A DNA stretch of 42,003 bases from an uncultured Prochlorococcus sp. (GCF_902616385.1 NZ_CACMSM010000011.1:1-42003), one strand, 5' to 3'. Shown: positions 16,984-23,086, counted from the first letter of the stretch. Made by a program: numbers and translations. The notes: generated by a model not told the origin, from the sequence alone.

Positions 16984-17190
16984 ATGGAAATTTTTAATCA
17001 AGAATTTATACAAGAGCTTATTAGGTTAACGTGGAGAAATCCTGCATTCATGGCTATAGCTATTGCTTTAATTTGGCTAATCCCACAATTATTTATCAGA
17101 AAAATAATGGCAAAAAAATATGAAGGAAGAAAAATAGAAATTCAGAAAAATAAAATTCAGAAGCTTTACCCAACTAATACTCCTAAATAA
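16984..17190 (+). CDS. Small membrane protein, 68 aa
   Basis: 68 residues. A short amphipathic N-terminus (FNQEFIQELIRLTWRN) is followed by a membrane helix (AFMAIAIALIWLIPQLF) and a strongly basic tail (RKIMAKKYEGRKIEIQKNK). Likely single-span with the tail in the cytoplasm. No family recognised; first of a run of short plus-strand genes spread over 16.98-18.48 kb. Confidence 0.55.
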   Translation: MEIFNQEFIQELIRLTWRNPAFMAIAIALIWLIPQLFIRKIMAKKYEGRKIEIQKNKIQKLYPTNTPK

Positions 17191-17250
17191 GATTTTTATT
17201 TATAAGATGATCTAATGAATCAAAAAATACTTTTTGCATCTAAGTAAAAA

Positions 17251-17439
17251 ATGACCTACAAAATAATCAGAATTGATGGGAAAGATGACGAATTGACAGC
17301 TCAAAGTTTTGATAAGTATTCAGATGCGTACGATTTGTTAGAGGAACTATATGGAGATTTATGTTGTTCAGATGCTGATTATGGAGACATAACCTATTAC
17401 GATATTGTAGAAAATAATTTTAAAAATATTAATGGATAA
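17251..17439 (+). CDS. Small acidic protein, 62 aa
   Basis: 62-residue, very acidic protein starting MTYKIIRIDGKDDEL, with paired cysteines in LCCSDADYGD and an aromatic C-terminal strand (ITYYDIVENN). No membrane helix. It overlaps the next ORF by 8 bases, which suggests translational coupling. Family not recognised. Confidence 0.55.
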   Translation: MTYKIIRIDGKDDELTAQSFDKYSDAYDLLEELYGDLCCSDADYGDITYYDIVENNFKNING

Positions 17440-17641
17440 TAAAAAATGGGCTCCCTCCCAAGAAGAAAATTTAGGGGTAATAACGAGTGTATATGAATTC
17501 ATTAAAGAAGAACTTTCAGAACTTCAAAAAAAAACTGGATGTCCCGATTCATTTATTTATGATTTTATTGGCAAGATACAAAATGAATGGCATCCCGAAT
17601 CATGCCACTCCAGAGTTAGAAATAAAAAAAAGAAAAATTAG
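17432..17641 (+). CDS. Small hypothetical protein, 69 aa
   Basis: 69 residues, predicted helical: VITSVYEFIKEELSELQKK, then FIYDFIGKIQNEWHPESCH and a basic tail of Lys residues. Two isolated cysteines. It starts inside the 3' end of the 62-aa gene. The 'helix, linker, IxNEW' shape is also seen in the ORF at 19381 (VINEWEE), so the two may be distantly related; this is only a visual impression. Confidence 0.5.
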   Translation: MDNKKWAPSQEENLGVITSVYEFIKEELSELQKKTGCPDSFIYDFIGKIQNEWHPESCHSRVRNKKKKN

Positions 17642-17711
17642 AAAATATTAAATCTTCTACTCAAATTTATAAAACTTCTTTAAGATAATCTGAATTTTAA
17701 AATATTAAATC

Positions 17712-17798
17712 ATGATTATTCGGATACTAGGTATTGTTCTTATTCTTGGCACGATTGCATATTATGGTTTGGTTTTGACTGGGCAAAGCAACCTTTAG
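17712..17798 (+). CDS. 28-aa single-helix peptide
   Basis: 28-residue ATG ORF: MIIRILGIVLILGTIAYYG forms one hydrophobic helix, ending LVLTGQSNL. Gly residues are spaced as in helix-packing motifs. Size and shape resemble small membrane subunits, but no named family. Next gene starts 23 bases later. Confidence 0.45.
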   Translation: MIIRILGIVLILGTIAYYGLVLTGQSNL

Positions 17799-17821
17799 TT
17801 TTTTAAATTTTAAAATTTCTC

Positions 17822-18034
17822 ATGAAATGGCCTCCTACTTTGTGTTGGACAGCACCAAAAACTATTAATGGTAATAGGCATTTTCAAGTTAAAGCTTATG
17901 GTGGAAAAAATGAAGATAGGTGGGTTGATATTTTTCCTACCAAAAATAAAAAAGATATTAAAAGGATCTCGTGGGCAAAACTAAAATCAGAATGGTCTAC
18001 TGGATGGTTAAGGCTCCCAAAAGATAAAGATTAA
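17822..18034 (+). CDS. Trp-rich protein, TIGR02450-like
   Basis: 70 residues with six tryptophans. The N-terminus KWPPTLCWTAPK, the central HFQVKAYGG, and the end SWAKLKSEWSTGWLRLP follow the pattern of the small Trp-rich family TIGR02450 ('W...KHFEV......WxxLxxxxxWxPGW'). That family has no established function. No signal or membrane helix. The match is by remembered pattern. Confidence 0.6.
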   Translation: MKWPPTLCWTAPKTINGNRHFQVKAYGGKNEDRWVDIFPTKNKKDIKRISWAKLKSEWSTGWLRLPKDKD

Positions 18035-18131
18035 TTTGTCTATGTTAACAAATATTATTAACCAGAAAAATGTAAAAAATAATACCTAATAGAAAAAAAA
18101 TAACTTCTAAGATTTTTAAAACCTGTTTAAT

Positions 18132-18305
18132 ATGAAGCCAGAACCGAAGAAAAAGCTGCCTAATAAAAAAGTTATTAGTTCAGCAAAATTTGAGGCTAAA
18201 GAACAATTCACAAAATCTGCATTAGAAAATTTAAAAACAGAAAATGAAAGACTTGTTAATTCACTAAAAAAATCTGGGGAGATTAAAGAATCAAAAAGAA
18301 AATAG
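18132..18305 (+). CDS. Small basic coiled-coil protein, 57 aa
   Basis: 57 residues, starting MKPEPKKKLPNKK; a long helix (EQFTKSALENLKTENERL) with heptad-like Leu spacing, then a basic end. High Lys content and no hydrophobic segment suggest a nucleic-acid- or membrane-surface-associated peptide. Not recognised. Confidence 0.5.
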   Translation: MKPEPKKKLPNKKVISSAKFEAKEQFTKSALENLKTENERLVNSLKKSGEIKESKRK

Positions 18306-18356
18306 ACTTACAGTATTTAAAATTTTTTATTATTATATAAATTTAAAGATTGAGAA

Positions 18357-18476
18357 ATGATTGAAAAAATCTCTCTAGCAAATTCTCATTTACCTCAACT
18401 TATTGGGTTTGTTCTGATGTCAATTGGTTACACCTTAGGCAATAAATTTTACCTTCCGGAAATCAAACAAAAATAA
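18357..18476 (+). CDS. 39-aa single-helix peptide
   Basis: 39-residue ATG ORF: a polar start (MIEKISLANSHLPQ) then one helix (LIGFVLMSIGYTLGNKFYL) with Gly-rich face and a basic end (EIKQK). Typical of the small membrane proteins of this region. No family recognised. Confidence 0.5.
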   Translation: MIEKISLANSHLPQLIGFVLMSIGYTLGNKFYLPEIKQK

Positions 18477-18730
18477 TAATTTCTAGCTATTAAAAATATT
18501 TTAAATAAATAACATTGAAAATATATTCCCTATAAAATTCTCAATATTTTTTTGATTTAAAGTAAAAACATTAAAGCTAATTCTGTAATTCAGTTAAGGC
18601 TGGTCTCAAGATATAGCTGACACATAAATGTAACAGTAAAGTACTTAAAAATGTGAAATCAAAAGAAAAAGTAAGATTTCATACTAATTTTTTTTAAATA
18701 TGTTACATTCTTTAATAATTCAAGTTGAGG

Positions 18731-18803
18731 TTTCCTCTGTCAATAAAGCAGCAAAGAGGAAATGTTTGATGATGCAAATGTCATTTACTCTTTGGCTTAC
18801 TAA
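18731..18803 (+). promoter_or_regulatory. Structured leader with mini-ORF upstream of hli
   Basis: Stem TTTCCTCT (18731-18738) with AGAGGAAA (18755-18762). An alternative short hairpin GAGG-TTT-CCTC (about 18727-18737) would compete for the same bases. The 3' arm ends at the A of an ATG that opens a 13-codon frame (MFDDANVIYSLAY, 18762-18803), which stops 23 bases before the hli ATG. A regulated leader is possible, but a chance hairpin is not excluded. The 250 bases upstream (18477-18730) hold no other gene I can support. Confidence 0.4.
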
Positions 18804-18826
18804 TTGATCAAATATGAATTCTAAAA

Positions 18827-19081
18827 ATGGATGCACTTACTAGTTTTATAGTTGTTATCATCGCAATTACAATTCAATTCTCTTTATACGCCATCAAAAG
18901 GTTGCAGGAACCTTTAGAACCAAATTATTTGATAGATAAAAATTCGAAAAAAAATAAAAACTACATGGGTAAATTTTGGAAAAATGCCGAAATAACAAAT
19001 GGGAGATTAGCTATGATTGGATTTTTAGCTTTAATAATAAACTACGGTTTTTTTGGGTGGATAATACCTGGTTTTATTTAA
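18827..19081 (+). CDS. hli: High-light-inducible protein (Hlip)
   Basis: 84-residue single-helix chlorophyll-binding protein of thylakoid membranes, which protects photosystems and pigment synthesis under excess light. The chlorophyll-binding helix shows ENGR-type motif variant AEITNGRLAMIGF at about residues 51-63. Before it lies an unusual N-terminal hydrophobic segment (SFIVVIIAITIQFSLYAI, about 5-22), so the protein may have two membrane spans; most Hlips have one. It follows a structured leader. Gene number within the hli family cannot be assigned from sequence alone. Confidence 0.85.
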   Translation: MDALTSFIVVIIAITIQFSLYAIKRLQEPLEPNYLIDKNSKKNKNYMGKFWKNAEITNGRLAMIGFLALIINYGFFGWIIPGFI

Positions 19082-19176
19082 ACTATCAATACATTAAGGT
19101 CTTAAAGAAAAAATATCTCTCGTTCAAAACGAACTCTCCTTTTAAAAAAAAAATTTTTATTATAAGAAAAAAACAA

Positions 19177-19374
19177 TTGAGTAATTCTGATTTTGATAAA
19201 AATGGGTTAGACAGCTATGGAATACACTGGCTTCAATATGCTGCTTTTGCTGTCTCTGGTTTTGCTATATTTACAACCTGGGCATTTTTTTTTGATGAAA
19301 GATTCCACAACTTTGTAATGAATATTTTCAGGTTTATTAACTGCAGTGGGTTCAACTGTAATGGAGCATTTTAA
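19177..19374 (+). pseudogene. Possible frameshifted small membrane protein
   Basis: An open frame with TTG start at 19177 encodes a good membrane helix (HWLQYAAFAVSGFAIFTTWAF) followed by FDERFHNFVMNIF, then turns into low-quality residues (RFINCSGFNCNGAF). Near 19330 the +1 frame takes over with a second helix-like stretch (SGLLTAVGSTVMEHFKILW) that runs to 19411. A single indel joining the two would give a coherent two-helix protein. Either the gene is broken, the base is an error, or only the first helix is real. The frame upstream to 18976 overlaps hli and is not coding. Confidence 0.4.
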
Positions 19375-19380
19375 AATTCT

Positions 19381-19563
19381 ATGGCTAATCCAGATCAAAA
19401 AACAATATTAATTGATAATGCTTTTGAGGAAATAAAAAACATTTGTATAAATCTTCAAAAAGATACTAATGCTTCGAATTCAGAACTTAAAAGTTTATTA
19501 GAACTAGTTATTAATGAATGGGAAGAAACAGAAGAACAAAAAACTGGTTTTGGATTTAGGTAA
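19381..19563 (+). CDS. Small acidic helical protein, 60 aa
   Basis: 60 residues, ATG start, acidic, with two predicted helices: AFEEIKNICINLQKDT and ELKSLLELVINEWEE, ending in GFGFR. One cysteine. No known family. Its 5' end overlaps the +1-frame continuation of the preceding broken gene. Confidence 0.5.
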   Translation: MANPDQKTILIDNAFEEIKNICINLQKDTNASNSELKSLLELVINEWEETEEQKTGFGFR

Positions 19564-19677
19564 AGTTAGCCACTATCAAAGAAGAGACTTAGGCCTAAAA
19601 TCACTTTAATATGAAGAGATTTTTTACTTTTAAAATTTAATATTAATAATTTACAATTTGTAGAGATAAATTAATAA

Positions 19678-19707
19678 GGAATGAATCTCAAATAGAAGAT
19701 TCATTCC
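19678..19707 (-). terminator. Strong hairpin, probable minus-strand terminator
   Basis: Perfect 11-bp stem GGAATGAATCT (19678-19688) with AGATTCATTCC (19697-19707) and an 8-base loop. On the minus strand TTATTAATTTATC follows, which is T-rich but not a pure run. It lies 26 bases after the tiny ORF at 19734-19775 and would end that transcript. It could also be a stabilising 3' structure of a small RNA. Confidence 0.5.
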
Positions 19708-19733
19708 AGATTTAGCATTAGTTTTATTTAGAT

Positions 19734-19775
19734 TTAAATTTTATAATTTAACTCCTCTGGTGGACTGTCAATCAT
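19734..19775 (-). other. 13-codon ORF behind a near-perfect Shine-Dalgarno
   Basis: On the minus strand AGGAGGGA is spaced 5 bases from an ATG that opens the peptide MIDSPPEELNYKI and a stop. A strong hairpin follows. Strong SD sites are uncommon in this genome, so the unit looks selected. It may be a micro-protein, a leader peptide or a small RNA with an embedded ORF. No other open frame of useful size covers it. Confidence 0.4.
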
Positions 19776-19857
19776 TAGATCCCTCCTATACAATAAGTTA
19801 AACCTACGTCTTACTTATTAAGAAAGTAAATCAGTAAAAATGCTGATTTATTATTTT

Positions 19858-19959
19858 CTAAAATGTTTGAATTAAAGATGCCAATTCTGGTGCATCTAAT
19901 AAAAGTGCAAAAAATGTAAGCACAACTAGTAAAAATATGGAAAAGTAGAATTGAATCAT
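19858..19959 (-). CDS. 33-aa single-helix peptide
   Basis: ATG ORF of 33 residues: one hydrophobic helix (FYFSIFLLVVLTFFALLL) followed by an acidic/polar tail (DAPELASLIQTF). It lies 82 bases upstream of the 13-codon ORF on the same strand, with a 7-bp hairpin (AAATCAG/CTGATTT, 19828-19849) in between. No family recognised. Confidence 0.5.
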   Translation of the reverse strand: MIQFYFSIFLLVVLTFFALLLDAPELASLIQTF

Positions 19960-20059
19960 GTTTAAAAACTACTTAAAAAGAATTTTCTAAGTTGTATAAA
20001 ATAATGCTTTGTTTACATAATTAAATATCACTACCGAAAGAAGTTTAATTAGAGAATGA

Positions 20060-20293
20060 TTAAGATGCTTCAGGGGAAAATATCGTCCTATTTTTTTGCC
20101 AATACTCACAGCCTTTAAGTAAATGATCACCCTGTGGTATGCGTTTCTCGTATTTTGGACAGATCAAGATAGTAGCAAAAGTTTCTGTAGTGCTGTAGCG
20201 AAAGTGATTGCAAGTAATACAAATCTTTGTTCGTTTTCGTTTTAGGGTAGATTCTTTTAGATATTCCCATTTTGACGGATTTACCTTGATCAT
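20060..20293 (-). CDS. Cys-rich zinc-ribbon-like protein in a DUF1651 operon
   Basis: 77 residues with four cysteines: CITCNHF at about 25-31, CPKYEKR at 44-50 and GCEYW at about 61-65, a spacing that could bind one zinc (CxxC ... C ... C). The basic N-terminus (KESTLKRKRTK) would suit nucleic acid binding. Its ATG lies 2 bases after the stop of the upstream DUF1651 gene, so both share the predicted LexA-controlled promoter. Specific family not recognised. Confidence 0.65.
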   Translation of the reverse strand: MIKVNPSKWEYLKESTLKRKRTKICITCNHFRYSTTETFATILICPKYEKRIPQGDHLLKGCEYWQKNRTIFSPEAS

Positions 20294-20295
20294 GA

Positions 20296-20586
20296 TTAGT
20301 GGAATTTATTAGTAACAATTTGCCAACCTCCTGAAAGCAATTCATTCCATGTTTCACTAGCACACTCAATAGAATGAAGTCTTGAATTTTTAATTTGGGC
20401 TGGTTCACCTAATTCATTTGCATAGAAAAGATGAGTATATACTTGTAAGTTATTAGATACAGATTTCTTATAACTCTCAAAAAAAATTAATAAACCACTT
20501 TTTTTGTTAAACAACCAGCCAGTTGGGGGGTCAATAACGCTGCCACGATAAAAATAAGTCCGAACATTAGCAACTCCTGAAGTCAT
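20296..20586 (-). CDS. DUF1651 family protein, copy A
   Basis: 96 residues, matching the marine picocyanobacterial DUF1651 pattern: PTGWLFNKKSGLLIFF, YANELGEPAQIKNSR, then ETWNELLSGGWQ. Function unknown. It is paralogous to the protein at 22732-23031: both start MTxGxANVxTxF and share PxGWL, YANDLGEP/YANELGEP and a late 'W..L...GW'. It is the first gene of an operon with the Cys-rich protein. The promoter and operator (20593-20638) match those of the second copy. Confidence 0.8.
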   Translation of the reverse strand: MTSGVANVRTYFYRGSVIDPPTGWLFNKKSGLLIFFESYKKSVSNNLQVYTHLFYANELGEPAQIKNSRLHSIECASETWNELLSGGWQIVTNKFH

Positions 20587-20592
20587 AAAGAT

Positions 20593-20638
20593 AATACAGT
20601 TGTACTATTAATATAAATGTACTACTCGCAGACGTCAA
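20593..20638 (-). promoter_or_regulatory. Promoter and LexA-box-like operator, DUF1651 copy A
   Basis: Minus strand: -35 TTGACG (20638-20633), 17-base spacer, -10 TATATT (20615-20610), then 3 bases later AGTACAACTGTATT (20606-20593). The last element fits the cyanobacterial LexA consensus RGTACNNNDGTWCB at all but one position and would cover the transcription start. The same arrangement occurs at the second DUF1651 gene. Confidence 0.6.
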
Positions 20639-20706
20639 GTATCCCTCTGATAATTATTTAAATACTAAAATTACTTTCCAGAAATAATCAGTCGTAAGCT
20701 TCTAAA

Positions 20707-21009
20707 TTGGTAATAGTGAATACAAGTAACTCCTTGAAAAGGAAAATATCATTTAAAGAGTATCTCCAAAAGAATGCAATGTATCGAAATCCCTTCTATT
20801 TAGGATGGAACAAAGGTTGGTCTTTTTTATTTTTTTTAGAGGGTGGCATTGCAAAAATTGAAGCAAAAGGTTTTGGTATTTCTATTACAACAAAAGTAGA
20901 GAAAGGAGAATCACCGCTAGAATCTGCGGATAGATTAGTCTCGAAGGAGCAAAGGATTAGAAAATCAAGATATTATTCTTGGGTCAAATCTATTAATGAA
21001 AAAAAATAA
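20707..21009 (+). CDS. Hypothetical soluble protein, 100 aa
   Basis: 100 residues from TTG at 20707; GTG at 20716 is an alternative. No ATG lies nearby. Contains FKEYLQKNAMYRNPFYLGW, a beta-rich centre (GGIAKIEAKGFGISITTKV) and a basic helix ending in Lys residues. No cysteine or membrane helix. Divergent from the DUF1651 copy A operon with a 120-base gap. Family not recognised. Confidence 0.55.
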   Translation: MVIVNTSNSLKRKISFKEYLQKNAMYRNPFYLGWNKGWSFLFFLEGGIAKIEAKGFGISITTKVEKGESPLESADRLVSKEQRIRKSRYYSWVKSINEKK

Positions 21010-21042
21010 ATTAACCAATCCTTAAATTTATAGAGTAATTTG

Positions 21043-21071
21043 TTGACAGTCAATTTAAAATAGAAAATAGT
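21043..21071 (+). promoter_or_regulatory. Probable promoter of the ligase-like operon
   Basis: TTGACA (21043-21048), 17-base spacer, AATAGT (21066-21071). It lies 12 bases before the GTG start of the first gene, so the transcript would have a very short leader. Match to the -10 consensus is 4 of 6. Confidence 0.4.
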
Positions 21072-21083
21072 CATTTATTTTTC

Positions 21084-21341
21084 GTGTCCAATAAATTTTA
21101 TGAATGGTGGAAAAACCATAGAAAAGTTTTAACCTATGGGGCTTTTATTATCTTGTTTGCTTTTTATTTATCTCCTGTTGTCAAAGAAGCAAAATACAAA
21201 AACCAATGTATTAAGTACTCTACTAAAGGAGCTTTAACTAAATTTAATAAGGACGATATAGGAGAAACTTTACTAGAAGAAACAGGTTTGAATATTGATG
21301 AACTAGCAGAGATCGAGGGTTATAAGAATTGCATTAATTAA
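21084..21341 (+). CDS. Small membrane-anchored protein, 85 aa
   Basis: 85 residues with GTG start: a short polar N-terminus (FYEWWKNHRKV), one membrane helix (LTYGAFIILFAFYLSPVV) and a polar tail with two cysteines (NQCIKYS, YKNCIN) that may form a disulfide. Not recognised. It precedes the ligase-like operon and shares its likely promoter, although a weak hairpin separates it from the next gene. Confidence 0.55.
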   Translation: MSNKFYEWWKNHRKVLTYGAFIILFAFYLSPVVKEAKYKNQCIKYSTKGALTKFNKDDIGETLLEETGLNIDELAEIEGYKNCIN

Positions 21342-21344
21342 AAA

Positions 21345-21370
21345 GATCGCAAATATTACGATCAGTTTTT
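21345..21370 (+). terminator. Short hairpin with T-run before the next ORF
   Basis: GATCG (21345-21349) pairs with CGATC (21359-21363), followed by AG and five Ts, with an A-run on the other side. The stem is short, so termination is likely partial; the next ATG (21373) is 2 bases after the Ts. Confidence 0.4.
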
Positions 21371-21372
21371 AA

Positions 21373-21579
21373 ATGATTAAAGGTATGTTTAGACTTATTT
21401 TATTAATATTATTATTTGGACTTATATCAATAAGTCCAAAAACAAGATATTTGGCTGGCATAACTCTAAATAAAATTTCTTCATTTCTTTTATGGACTTT
21501 TAAATATGAAGATAAAGAAAAATGGATTATAGATAAACCAAGTTGGATACTTGACCAAAAACTTAAGCCATCGTATTAA
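21373..21579 (+). CDS. Small membrane protein, 68 aa
   Basis: 68 residues. N-terminal hydrophobic helix (MFRLILLILLFGLISIS) and a second weak hydrophobic stretch (ISSFLLWTF), then a charged, Trp-containing tail (KEKWIIDKPSWILDQKL). Its stop is followed directly by the ATG of the ligase-like gene, so the two are translated as a pair. No family recognised. Confidence 0.55.
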   Translation: MIKGMFRLILLILLFGLISISPKTRYLAGITLNKISSFLLWTFKYEDKEKWIIDKPSWILDQKLKPSY

Positions 21580-22329
21580 ATGAAGACTTATTTAGAAGAA
21601 CGAATTGAATGGTATGACGATAATTATAGAAATGGTAATGCTTTAATCTCTGATAAGCAGTTCGACCAACTTGAAAAAAATTTATTAAGAACAAACCCAA
21701 GTTGTGATTACTTTAAAAAGAAAAATAAACTAGTTTTACCTTCATTAGAAAAGGATTCAATAGATGAATTTTTGAAAGGATTATTAGTAGATACCAGATT
21801 ATTAATTGAACCAAAAATTGATGGTTGTGCTGTTGCTTTACAATATAGGGATGGAAACCTGGAGAAAGCAATTTCAAGAAAAGGGGCAGACGTTACTAGT
21901 AAACTTATTAAAATCCAAGACATTCCCAACAATCTTCCTTTACGAGGAGTTCTTCAAGTTAGGGGTGAATTATATGCACCCAACCAAATTCCAAATATCT
22001 CCCAGAGAATCGCTTCTGGATTTCTAAGAGCTAAAGAAGGATTTTTTGAAAGTCTCAGCTTCTGCGCATTTCAAATACTTAATTCAAAACTTAACCAATA
22101 TGAGTCCAAAAAAAGTCTTTCAAAACTTGGCTTCACGATCCCTCAGGACATTTCATGCAACTTTACGAGTCAAGTTGAAGTGTTTAGAAAACAATGGCTA
22201 GAAGGGAAGCTTTTTATTAAATATCCAACAGATGGAATAGTAGTAAAAATAAATTCTAGAAAATTACAATTGATTAGAGAAAAATCAAATTTAGATTATC
22301 CTTATTGGCAAGTGGCAATAAAACGTTAA
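21580..22329 (+). CDS. Stand-alone NAD+-dependent DNA-ligase-like adenylation protein
   Basis: 249 residues that match only the N-terminal part of LigA. An Ia-like NAD+-recognition segment (YDDNYRNGNALISDKQFD, about 13-30) precedes the adenylation domain: motif I KIDG with Lys79, motif III RGE near 129, motif IV DGIVVK and motif V at the very end (VAIKR). The OB fold, zinc finger, helix-hairpin-helix and BRCT domains are absent; the stop follows directly after motif V. All catalytic adenylation residues seen look intact, so it could adenylate itself, but nick sealing without an OB fold is doubtful. Tightly coupled to small membrane-protein ORFs on both sides. Confidence 0.8.
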   Translation: MKTYLEERIEWYDDNYRNGNALISDKQFDQLEKNLLRTNPSCDYFKKKNKLVLPSLEKDSIDEFLKGLLVDTRLLIEPKIDGCAVALQYRDGNLEKAISRKGADVTSKLIKIQDIPNNLPLRGVLQVRGELYAPNQIPNISQRIASGFLRAKEGFFESLSFCAFQILNSKLNQYESKKSLSKLGFTIPQDISCNFTSQVEVFRKQWLEGKLFIKYPTDGIVVKINSRKLQLIREKSNLDYPYWQVAIKR

Positions 22330-22442
22330 TGGAATTAATACACCAGATTTTTCCTACTTGGCATATCTACTTGGATATGTTTTTGGTTGGCTTTGCAACT
22401 TACGGTTTTCTGAGAATTAAGAAAAAAATAAAAACTAAATAA
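22329..22442 (+). CDS. 37-aa single-helix peptide overlapping the ligase-like gene
   Basis: ATG overlaps the ligase-like stop (TAATG). 37 residues: MELIHQIFPTWHIYL, a hydrophobic segment (DMFLVGFATYGFL) and a basic end (RIKKKIKTK). The direct overlap implies coupled translation. It faces the DUF1651 copy B operon tail to tail. Not recognised. Confidence 0.5.
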   Translation: MELIHQIFPTWHIYLDMFLVGFATYGFLRIKKKIKTK

Positions 22443-22452
22443 AGTTTTTAAA

Positions 22453-22605
22453 TCATCCGTGCTCCTCAAGCATGGATTTAAGTTGTTCGGTATCTAATTG
22501 TTCAAGATAATTTCGCATTGCCAACCAAGATCTTCTGCTTTCTAACTTTCCACTTTGCTTGAATAAATTTGCGGAAACTTGATCTATCAATTCTTTATGA
22601 GTCAT
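22453..22605 (-). CDS. Small helical protein, third gene of DUF1651 operon B
   Basis: 50 residues from the ATG at 22605 (an in-frame ATG further up at 22641 would intrude into the preceding gene and is less likely). Helical, charged: MTHKELIDQVSANLF, LESRRSWLAMRNYLEQL and TEQLKSMLEEHG. The 5' end overlaps the 46-aa gene by 11 bases, so translation is probably coupled. No family recognised. Confidence 0.55.
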   Translation of the reverse strand: MTHKELIDQVSANLFKQSGKLESRRSWLAMRNYLEQLDTEQLKSMLEEHG

Positions 22606-22735
22606 ATTTATATTCTTCATCAAGTTCAATGACAACACCATTAAAAAATTCTGCTAATAATTTTGATGGGTCTTGCATAGATATCTTTCTATCTACTTTT
22701 GATAATTTCTTTTTGATTGGATTTAAGTTAGTCAT
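22595..22735 (-). CDS. Small protein, second gene of DUF1651 operon B, 46 aa
   Basis: ATG overlaps the DUF1651 copy B stop by 4 bases (ATGA). 46 residues: basic N-terminus (NPIKKKLSKVDRK), a middle helix (DPSKLLAEFFNG) and an acidic end (VVIELDEEYKYDS). No hydrophobic helix. Its stop lies inside the next gene. The overlap chain marks a three-gene operon under the LexA-box-like promoter. Not recognised. Confidence 0.5.
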   Translation of the reverse strand: MTNLNPIKKKLSKVDRKISMQDPSKLLAEFFNGVVIELDEEYKYDS

Positions 22736-23031
22736 ACAGATTCAGGTAATTCAAGTTCTTCAAAAGTCCAACCTTCTAATTGAAGGTCATGCCATTTATC
22801 CCAAGCATTATCCAAATACATTTGAGTTGATGATTTAATTGCCATTGGCTCACCAAGATCATTTGCATAATATGTATGAGCAAAAATTCTCATACTATTT
22901 CTTGGAGATTTTTTATTCCTGACAAATAAAATTAATCTGCTGCGGTCTGGGCTAAGCAACCAACCACTTGGGGACTCATTACGATAACCGTAAGAAAAAT
23001 TAGTCCAAACATTAGCTCCTCCTAAAGTCAT
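22732..23031 (-). CDS. DUF1651 family protein, copy B
   Basis: 99 residues; paralogue of the protein at 20296-20586. Family pattern: PSGWLLSPDRSRLILF, YANDLGEPMAIKSS and KWHDLQLEGW. First gene of a three-gene operon whose members overlap by 4 and 11 bases. The upstream promoter and operator copy that of copy A almost exactly. The function of DUF1651 is unknown; the shared regulation hints at a DNA-damage-linked role. Confidence 0.8.
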   Translation of the reverse strand: MTLGGANVWTNFSYGYRNESPSGWLLSPDRSRLILFVRNKKSPRNSMRIFAHTYYANDLGEPMAIKSSTQMYLDNAWDKWHDLQLEGWTFEELELPESV

Positions 23032-23039
23032 TACTTAGT

Positions 23040-23086
23040 AATACATATGTACTATTAATATAAATACATTAGAAATGGATCGTCAA
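23040..23086 (-). promoter_or_regulatory. Promoter and LexA-box-like operator, DUF1651 copy B
   Basis: Minus strand: -35 TTGACG (23086-23081), 18-base spacer, -10 TATATT (23062-23057), then 3 bases later AGTACATATGTATT (23053-23040). It contains the perfect palindrome TACATATGTA and fits RGTACNNNDGTWCB except one base. Spacing between -10 and operator equals that of copy A. Confidence 0.65.

Noticed and set aside
18976-19374. 132-aa plus-strand ORF overlapping hli
   Set aside because: Its first third runs through the hli coding sequence in another frame with poor composition; only the part from about 19177 looks protein-like, so it is annotated separately.
20127-20408. 93-aa minus-strand ORF
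   Set aside because: Overlaps the end of DUF1651 copy A and most of the Cys-rich gene in another frame; both of those have better support.
22569-22838. 89-aa plus-strand ORF
   Set aside because: Antisense to three coupled minus-strand genes; Phe/Ser-rich shadow.
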